From NCBI GenBank assembly GCA_903905665.1, contig CAIVHJ010000381.1, forward strand, positions 1 to 37,449: DNA of 37,449 nt, read 5' to 3'. Under the pieces are notes generated by a model, which was not told the DNA's origin, did no database searches, and saw only the letters and a list, made by a program, of their open reading frames with translations. How positions within the stretch are numbered: position 1 is the stretch's first letter; every line of letters starts with the position of its first letter. Of this stretch, positions 1-6,749 are shown one piece after another. The position numbers and the translations under genes were made by a program. The stretch is from an uncultured Phycisphaerales bacterium. GTDB taxonomy: Bacteria; Planctomycetota; Phycisphaerae; UBA1845; CAIVHJ01.

Positions 1-1766
1 ACATTTGGGTAAACGTAGTCAAAAACATCCATATCGGTGCGCATTTGTCGGTAGAACGAGGTGTGATCCCGATCAACAATGACGTAATCTGCGCCGAAGT
101 AATCACGGATATCTCTTAGATTGACATTAACGGTCACCATCTTTGGAGCCGGTGGGCGATGGTCTTTGACGATTGAAGACGTCGGCGATCTTCCCTGGGT
201 GATGACGCAGTAGCGTTCCCAGAGAATCGGGTCCAGCGTGTTGGAGAACTGAGGATCCAAACCGCAGACATAAGTGTTGTGGTCGTTGTAGTAGAAGTAG
301 TAAGGGAATACGTCCCAATCGTCTGCGAAAACGAGTGAGTCTTTGGGTGTTTGATCGTGGAGATAGTCCATGGCGGAGCGAATGTTCGGGATGTCGAAGT
401 CGCAGGTGGCCATTTTTTTGGAGTGGTAAAGAGTGATGGCGCCGGAGAGGCAGGCGACGAGGCAGGCGAACACATAACACCTTGTCGCCCAATGCGTTAT
501 GACTATTGCCGTGTCGGCCGTAGAGCTCGCGAGTCGGCATGAGAGTTGCCGGAGTCTGGAGTCGAAATTAGACCAGAGGGCGGCGGCGTTGAGGAGGCAG
601 AAGACGGGCCAGTACTCGATGAATCGGCGACTCTTCATGCAGAGAGCGAGGAAGCCGAGGTTGAGGAAGAAGAGGACGAGGTTGTTTGGTTCGAGGAGTC
701 TGGATTTCGTGAAGCGAAAGACGGCGCTGAGAGTGAAAATTGAGAGCGTAAATGCCGAAATTTCGAGCCAATAGTCGAGATTTATGGGGTTCCATTCGAC
801 GCCGACGCCGACTTTGCGAACATTGGAGAGTTGGAGGCCGGTATCAAAAATCTGGACTTTCAGGAATTCAAAGTTTTGGGGGAAATAGGGATGGGTGAAT
901 GTGGCGGCAAGCCATCCGATGAGGCTGAAACCGGCGATGCGCAAGACTTGGCGAGTAGGAACTCGCGCCAGCAAGTAGCCGACGACAACTGTGCCAATGA
1001 CGATCGGGAAGAAAACATAACAGCCGAGATAAATGTGGCCGGCGAGAAATCCAAACAAGATGAGCCAGCGAGGGCGATTCACCATGCAGAGATAAACAGA
1101 GAAAAGCAGAATTGCGAGGCAGGCGACCGGGGCGCGGATGTAGGACATTCGGAGATAAAAATCGGTGGGGAGGGCGAGAATGGCGAGAAGCCAGAAGAGG
1201 CGGAAACTGGCGTTTAGGTGCCTCAGAATGAGAGCAATGACGGTGGTCGAGAGGCCGAAGAGGATGACGTTGAGGAATTTTCCGGCGAGGAGGTCGGGAT
1301 AGTCAAGCCAGCCGCGAATCCATGTTCTGAATCCTTCGAGATGGGGGTTGGCGGAATCGAGTTCCATCTTGCTGGGTACGTACGACGCCCAGCGGTGAAG
1401 GGAATCGGGCATGAGGTGTGCGAGCCAAGTGGAAACCTCGACGACGGGCAGCAGGAGAATATGGAAACCCGTGTGGTGGCTGACGAAGTGGTCGTAGAGG
1501 ATGGTGTGTCGGAGCCACTTAAAGGTTTGGGGGAAGCCAAGTTCGGGCAGCATTTTCGTCATTTTGATGTGGTAGAACGAGTCTCGGTCGGAGGGTTCGT
1601 AGGAGCCGGATTGGACGTAGGCCATGGCGAGGCAGCCGAGCATGAAAGCGATCCAGAGTTCGTGATGGCGGAACCACTGGGTGGAAAAAGAAGTTGAAAG
1701 AGGGAGTTCGGGAGTTGAAACAGGTTTAGGGGTTGGGGGAGACGGATTCCGACGATTGCTTGCCAT
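1..1766 (-). CDS. Multi-pass membrane protein, probably a GT-C/PMT-like glycosyltransferase; 3' end truncated by the window edge
   Basis: Manual translation of the minus strand from ATG at 1766 stays open to position 1: MASNRRNPSPPTPKP...SYEPSDRDSFYHIKMTKMLPELGFPQTFKWLRHTILYDHFVSHHTGFHILLLPVVEV...LFGFLAGHIYLGCYVFFPIVIGTVVVGYLLARV... Many hydrophobic segments. Absent from the ORF track because there is no stop codon in the window. Confidence 0.75.
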   Translation of the reverse strand, partial: MASNRRNPSPPTPKPVSTPELPLSTSFSTQWFRHHELWIAFMLGCLAMAYVQSGSYEPSDRDSFYHIKMTKMLPELGFPQTFKWLRHTILYDHFVSHHTGFHILLLPVVEVSTWLAHLMPDSLHRWASYVPSKMELDSANPHLEGFRTWIRGWLDYPDLLAGKFLNVILFGLSTTVIALILRHLNASFRLFWLLAILALPTDFYLRMSYIRAPVACLAILLFSVYLCMVNRPRWLILFGFLAGHIYLGCYVFFPIVIGTVVVGYLLARVPTRQVLRIAGFSLIGWLAATFTHPYFPQNFEFLKVQIFDTGLQLSNVRKVGVGVEWNPINLDYWLEISAFTLSIFTLSAVFRFTKSRLLEPNNLVLFFLNLGFLALCMKSRRFIEYWPVFCLLNAAALWSNFDSRLRQLSCRLASSTADTAIVITHWATRCYVFACLVACLSGAITLYHSKKMATCDFDIPNIRSAMDYLHDQTPKDSLVFADDWDVFPYYFYYNDHNTYVCGLDPQFSNTLDPILWERYCVITQGRSPTSSIVKDHRPPAPKMVTVNVNLRDIRDYFGADYVIVDRDHTSFYRQMRTDMDVFDYVYPN

Positions 1767-1811
1767 GGGGACAGTTTGCCACAAAAACAATCGGAATGGA
1801 AGAGGAAAGAT

Positions 1812-1842
1812 TTAACCACAGAGAGCACAGAGGACGCAGAGA
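1812..1842. repeat. Degenerate ACAGAG-type intergenic repeat (TTAACCACAGAGAGCACAGAGGACGCAGAG)
   Basis: Internal near-repeat CACAGAG/GCACAGAG/ACGCAGAG. The pattern resembles the AACCACAGAGGACACAGAG-type intergenic sequence seen in many environmental bacterial genomes. Confidence 0.5.
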
Positions 1843-2056
1843 AATTGAAAATTAAAATTGAAGAATTGAAAATGGGGAATTACGAACTGCGAATCGAGAA
1901 ATTAAGAAGAGGGGAAGGAACTCCACAAAAAGGCCGAGACACGACGGAAGTGGTTGTCTCATAGCAAGTCGCCTCGTATACTCTCGTCCAAGGCGCGATT
2001 GAAAACGGTACTGCCAGTTCCAGAACCAGAGCACTATGACTGAAAGGGGGCTGGGT

Positions 2057-2878
2057 ATGACAGATGAACAGGTCTACGAACTGAAGATTAGCGACATCGA
2101 GATTTCTGATGAGAACGTTCGGAGCAAGGTCGCGGTTGACGATGAACTCAAAGAACTAGCGGAAAGCATCAAACTTCTCAACCAACTTCAGCCGGTCGTG
2201 CTGCGAGGGGATCACGGGAAGCCACCCTATGAGCTCATCATTGGGCAGCGTCGCTTCACCGCCATGAAGAAAATACTTAATAAGAAGACAATCAAGGCAG
2301 TTTTTGCGGGTACGATGACTGATACCAACGCCAAAATTAGATCCTTGGTTGAGAATATGTGTCGGGCAGAACTAAGCTACGAGGATACTGCCGACGCCGT
2401 CACAGAATTGTATAAAGCGAATGGGCGGGATGACCGAAAGGTCGCCAAGGTCACAGGGTTAGCTTTGAGGCATGTGCGCCAATATATCTACATCAAGGAG
2501 CGAGCATCTGACGCGATGAAAAAGAAGATGAGAGATCGGAAAGTCACGCCGGCAGATGTTCACCGTGCACTCAAAGCCGCATCTGATGATGTGGCCAAAG
2601 CGGACGAGTTAGTAAACCTCATAGAGAAACACAAGCTCGACAGTCATCAGAAGAAGCGTCTCGTCGAGATTGGAGAGCAACATCCAAGGATGTCAGCGGA
2701 GGAGATATTCAAGAGAGCACAGCCACCCGCACTAGAGGAGAACCTCGTCGTACGGCTCCCGGAACGGATACGAAAGGCTTTGGTCACAGCCGCCGACGAG
2801 CTCGCAATGGCCCCAGACGAGTTAGCGGCCAAGGCGCTCGAAGAGTGGCTTTCTACGAAGGGTTTCATGTCTAAATGA
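2057..2878 (+). CDS. ParB/Spo0J-like N-terminal domain protein with central HTH and C-terminal ribbon-helix-helix-like tail
   Basis: The ORF opens at 2036, but ATG 2057 is preceded by a GGGGG purine run. Motifs: LKISDIEISDENVR, IIGQRRFTAMKK (ParB box II-like), LVENMCRAELSYEDTADAVTEL; C-terminus VVRLPERIRKALVTAADELAMAPDELAAKALEEWL. Confidence 0.85.
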   Translation: MTDEQVYELKISDIEISDENVRSKVAVDDELKELAESIKLLNQLQPVVLRGDHGKPPYELIIGQRRFTAMKKILNKKTIKAVFAGTMTDTNAKIRSLVENMCRAELSYEDTADAVTELYKANGRDDRKVAKVTGLALRHVRQYIYIKERASDAMKKKMRDRKVTPADVHRALKAASDDVAKADELVNLIEKHKLDSHQKKRLVEIGEQHPRMSAEEIFKRAQPPALEENLVVRLPERIRKALVTAADELAMAPDELAAKALEEWLSTKGFMSK

Positions 2879-3564
2879 AGCAGGCATTTCCATCCCTAAG
2901 CCGCAAAGACGAAAGACGTCTTAACGAGGCGTTGGCCGCGTTGATTGCCAACACACGCAGAGGCAAGCGGAAGCTGACTCTCGTGGAGTTTGTCGAGTAT
3001 CTGCGGGTGGCTGAGAAATTGCTCGGAAACCTGCGTAAGGTGGCAGAGAGAATTAGCTTATCAGAGGAAATGGTTCGCCAATTTACCCGGGTCGAGAAGT
3101 TATCTCCTCCCGTCAGGAGGTTGGCGGCAAGTGGGGAACTGAGCAGCGTAGATATTGCCGATCGCCTAAGCCGACTTCCAACAGACGATCAGCTTATGGT
3201 CGCTCGAGGAATACTAGCGGGCAAACTCACACCATATGACCTGCGAGCAATCTTGGCCTTGCGCAAGACTACACCGCGGACCCCAATCAGAAAAATCATT
3301 GATAGGATAATAAGCTCCAGGAACATCAGGGTATATCTGGCTGAGTTTGTGGTACCTGAACCGCCAGTGCCTGATTCCATCATCATGGGGCGGATATCGC
3401 GCGCACTCGGGCGCGGACATGTGAAGCGAGTGGAAACATCTGGTAGATTCGGCCGAGTCGTCCTCGACGATGAGGGGAAAATAGCCCTCGAACAAAGTGC
3501 AAGGAAGGAGCGAATCACAAAATGGGAACTCCTTCATCGCCTGGTTCGCGGGGAGGTGCGCTAA
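2875..3564 (+). CDS. ParB central-HTH-like DNA-binding protein without the N-terminal ParB domain
   Basis: ATGA overlap with the upstream ORF. KVAERISLSEEMVRQFTRVEKLSPPVRRLAASGELSSVDIADRLSRLP...GKLTPYDLRAIL resembles the ParB/KorB HTH region. C-terminus ALEQSARKERITKWELLHRLV. Confidence 0.6.
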   Translation: MKQAFPSLSRKDERRLNEALAALIANTRRGKRKLTLVEFVEYLRVAEKLLGNLRKVAERISLSEEMVRQFTRVEKLSPPVRRLAASGELSSVDIADRLSRLPTDDQLMVARGILAGKLTPYDLRAILALRKTTPRTPIRKIIDRIISSRNIRVYLAEFVVPEPPVPDSIIMGRISRALGRGHVKRVETSGRFGRVVLDDEGKIALEQSARKERITKWELLHRLVRGEVR

Positions 3565-3565
3565 T

Positions 3566-4222
3566 ATGTCGGCGACTGTTGCAGCGAAGAAACGGACCGG
3601 CGTCGGGGCGATTCTCGAGATGGAAGAGTTCGAACGCTTGGCTGGGGAGCTGCGCCCTTGGCGCAAAAGCGACGATCTGGAAGTTATCGAGAAGGCGAAG
3701 GGTTCAGCGTTGGTGTTTCCGTTTGTGAAGGGATTACGCCTCTCCGCACGCCTCATCTACATCCTCCGAGCACATCTGTCAGAGACGAATCTGGAAGTGG
3801 ATTGGGGACAGCTTCTGAACGATCAAGGTGACTCTTGCTCACCGGAATGTGACATCATCATCCACCACAAAGGTTTCCATCGGGAATGGAATGACCACAA
3901 GAATCCGGTTATGCACTTCCGATTCATCAAAGGCGAAAAGGCCGTGGCAGTTGTCAGCTGCAAATCCTACGCGGACCGTGTGGATACTGGTTACGCCAAG
4001 AAACTGCATCACTACGTCAAGAACGTCTTACTATTCGCGGAATGCTGCGCTCCTGGACGGGTTAATTCTTTGCGCAAGAAGGCTAAGGCCGCCGGATACA
4101 CGGGCTTTTGGCATCTTTACACGTATGATGACAAATCAGGTTCCTGCATCAACGATCCCGATACTTGGACCGACTTTTTACGGACTGTCATATCCATCAC
4201 TAGGCGGGCGAAAGAGCGATGA
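3566..4222 (+). CDS. Uncharacterised protein, possibly a PD-(D/E)XK-like (DUF6602-like) domain
   Basis: ATG 3566 lies one nucleotide after the upstream TAA. Motif SPECDIIIHHKG...KAVAVVSCKSY resembles the D...(E/S)xK layout of PD-(D/E)XK folds. 218 aa. Confidence 0.55.
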   Translation: MSATVAAKKRTGVGAILEMEEFERLAGELRPWRKSDDLEVIEKAKGSALVFPFVKGLRLSARLIYILRAHLSETNLEVDWGQLLNDQGDSCSPECDIIIHHKGFHREWNDHKNPVMHFRFIKGEKAVAVVSCKSYADRVDTGYAKKLHHYVKNVLLFAECCAPGRVNSLRKKAKAAGYTGFWHLYTYDDKSGSCINDPDTWTDFLRTVISITRRAKER

Positions 4223-5235
4223 GTAATACATACAACAACGACCGCAATAACGGCTCCCGAACCTTCGATGTTGCATGGGGTGAGGTCGCCTTGTTGATCA
4301 CGACTAAGAGACTGCGCGGGCTTACAGTAAAGTGCCCGGACTGTGGACGCAAAGGCCTGGCATTCTCTAAGTGGATTAAAGGGGTCACGCAGAAACCGCT
4401 CTATTTGTGCCATCAGGAGAGGACTGGATCACTCGGAACGTGCGAACTAGACGATCTACAGTCGAAGCAAGTCAAGAATTCAATTACCATTACTAGAGAC
4501 GATATTCGCAAGCTCTTGAGGATGGGAAGGTGTTTTGTCCTCTTCAGCGGGGGAAAAGACAGCCTTTGTTTGCTCGAATACATGCGAGGGCTTGCCGCTA
4601 CCGATGGTAGAGAAATAACGGCCATCCACGCGAACACCACCGCTGGGTTTCCCGAAGTGGAACAGTATGTCGAGCGGGTATGCAAGGACCTCGGAGTAGC
4701 GCTCCACACGGTTCATCCTGATCGAGATTTTTTCGAGACCGCCAAACGGTGGGGTATTCCAAGTCCTCGATCGCGATGGTGTTGTGAGACGCTTAAAGTG
4801 GCACCGATCAGAAGATTCCTGGCGGGCATAGAGGGCCCCAAACTCATCTTTGATGGAATTCGTGCTGCCGAGTCAAGTATGCGATCAACCTACACGCCTG
4901 TCTGGTATCATCCTGCATTTCGATGCATTAGCGTAAGCCCCATCTTCTACTGGTCTAATGAGAAAGTGCATGATTACATAGCAAAACACAACCTTCCACA
5001 AAGCCCAGCATCCAAGCTCAACATGTCTGCAGAGTGTTGGTGTGGTGCCTACCAGGACAGGGAAGACTTCGAGGCCCTTCTAAGCGTTCACCCGGAAATT
5101 TTCGAAAAGTTGGTGGCCGTCGAGAAGGCTCAGCGGGGTAAGTATACCTTCGTTTTCGAGAAGGGACAGCAAGTGCCGCTAGTGCAGATACGCAAGCAAG
5201 CCAACGTCTGCGCGAGGGCGCTGGGGCGTTCATAA
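4219..5235 (+). CDS. Phosphoadenosine phosphosulfate reductase family protein (DndC/IbrA-like) with N-terminal zinc ribbon
   Basis: ATGA overlap with the upstream ORF. CPDCGRKGLAFSKW...LCHQE...C zinc-ribbon-like; FVLFSGGKDSLCLLEY PP-loop; RWCCETLKVAPIRRFL; ECWCGAYQDREDF cysteine motif. Confidence 0.88.
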   Translation: MSNTYNNDRNNGSRTFDVAWGEVALLITTKRLRGLTVKCPDCGRKGLAFSKWIKGVTQKPLYLCHQERTGSLGTCELDDLQSKQVKNSITITRDDIRKLLRMGRCFVLFSGGKDSLCLLEYMRGLAATDGREITAIHANTTAGFPEVEQYVERVCKDLGVALHTVHPDRDFFETAKRWGIPSPRSRWCCETLKVAPIRRFLAGIEGPKLIFDGIRAAESSMRSTYTPVWYHPAFRCISVSPIFYWSNEKVHDYIAKHNLPQSPASKLNMSAECWCGAYQDREDFEALLSVHPEIFEKLVAVEKAQRGKYTFVFEKGQQVPLVQIRKQANVCARALGRS

Positions 5236-5360
5236 CCCGGCCTTGTATCCATCACCTACGTATCCATCAACTGGTACTGTACCTAGGCGTCCTGTACCAC
5301 CCAGTGCGAAGCCCGGAATCAACATACCCATAGTGCGGCGCTGGTATTCGGGGTTCGTAA

Positions 5361-5527
5361 AACTTCGACGACTGGCAGCAGGAGAATATGGAAACCTGTG
5401 TGGTGGCTGACGAAGTGATCGTAGAGGATCGTGTGGCGGAGCCACTTAAAGGTGTGGGGGAAGCCTAGTTCTGGCAGCATCTTGGTCATTTTGATGTGGT
5501 AAAACGAATCGCGGTCGGAGGGTTCGT
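5361..5527 (-). pseudogene. Diverged fragment of the 1-1766 type membrane protein gene
   Basis: Ungapped alignment of 5361-5527 with 1434-1600 (constant offset 3927), about 14 mismatches in 167 bp by hand count. Encodes PSDRDSFYHIKMTKMLPELGFPHTFKWLRHTILYDHFVSHHTGFHILLLPVVEV. Confidence 0.88.
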
Positions 5528-5618
5528 CGGGGGGAGGGGCCAGTTGCTCATGGTAAACACGGGCTGCTGGCCCCTTTAGTACTGTACGATCACCTCTCAA
5601 CCTTATGGGCCGACCGGG

Positions 5619-6182
5619 TCAGGCGAGCAAATTCAAAATGCCGTCGGACGTTTGTTGAGAGGCTTCAGCCTCTTTGTTGATATAAGCCAAGCGTTCAGCC
5701 AAGGACACGACGCCGTCGCCGTTGGTGTCCGCAGGATCAGTGGTCTGGGATGCGGAGCTTGAGGAGTCCTTCCCTTGCGATCCTGTAGCTCCCGCGGAAT
5801 TGCCCATAGGCTTGGCCATTCCGCCACCCATGGCTCCACCCATTCGTGGACCGCCCATCGGATGACCGGTGCCTTGCTTTTTGCTCAGCATCGCAGTGAA
5901 TTCATCCTTGGAGATTTTTCCATCACCGTCTGTGTCGAGTTTTTTGAAGATGTCGTCAGGTGAAGGCGCATTGGCGTTTTGGGCGCCCTGAGGTCGATGA
6001 GCCTGCATCTGCTCAGATATGTTCAGGAATTCGTCTTTGGAGATGGAGCCGTCACCGTTGGCATCGGCATTCTGAAACATCTTTTCCATCCGCTGTTGGC
6101 GCGTTGCGAGGGAGTTGACTTGGCTTGCCCAACAGGGGGGATCGCTGCCAGAAGTTCCCTGCAAAGAAATCGCATTAATCAT
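5619..6182 (-). CDS. EF-hand domain protein (three EF-hand loops)
   Basis: DANGDGSISKDEF, DTDGDGKISKDEF, DTNGDGVVSLAE; Gly/Met-rich linker MGGPRMGGAMGGGMAKPMG. Confidence 0.88.
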   Translation of the reverse strand: MINAISLQGTSGSDPPCWASQVNSLATRQQRMEKMFQNADANGDGSISKDEFLNISEQMQAHRPQGAQNANAPSPDDIFKKLDTDGDGKISKDEFTAMLSKKQGTGHPMGGPRMGGAMGGGMAKPMGNSAGATGSQGKDSSSSASQTTDPADTNGDGVVSLAERLAYINKEAEASQQTSDGILNLLA

Positions 6183-6749
6183 GAACTGGCCCCTTTCTGA
6201 GACACAACATGAATATGGCCTAGCACTTCGACCAGGTTATAGTCAGGTATCGTCTTCTTATTCCCGGACCTTGATACCAGAACCCGACTTCTCCCAAGAC
6301 CGACCCGGAAATGTGATACAGACCTATTTATCGGACCACGGGGAAGTAATTTAATTCAGCAGTAGCGCAGGATTGATGTTCAATACATCCAGCGTGTGGA
6401 TGGAACGGCAGAAAGCCCGGTTGCGACGCTGGCCACTGTTTGGTGTGTCGAAATCAGAGCAGTTCATTGGGGGTTCAAAAAGCACACGAGTCGAGAGAAA
6501 GAACAAATGTCATTTGGGAATACAGACACAGGTAAATTTCAAAAGAAGCCACCCAGCATGCGGGGTGCCATACAAAAATCTACAGGTTCCGCCAAACGGC
6601 AAGCCGGGTCGGGGGATCAAAAAGGGAGCCAAGACGTTCGACTTCTGAAGGGGGATTCGGGTTGCGTGAGTCTTTCGGGTTTTCGGTTGGCGGCATAGAA
6701 TCCTGCTCGGATCAGGTCGTTTTCAAAACGTGGGACAAGGAGATTGCTG

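Noticed and set aside
5230-5445. 71-aa minus-strand ORF ...YQRRTMGMLIPGFALGGTGRLGTVPVDGYVGDGYKAGL
   Set aside because: Crosses the fragment boundary out of frame; its origin could not be identified, so it is not called as a gene.
6197-6743. Small ORFs in the gap between the EF-hand and phosphoketolase genes
   Set aside because: No recognisable motifs or ribosome-binding context; treated as intergenic, possibly decayed sequence.
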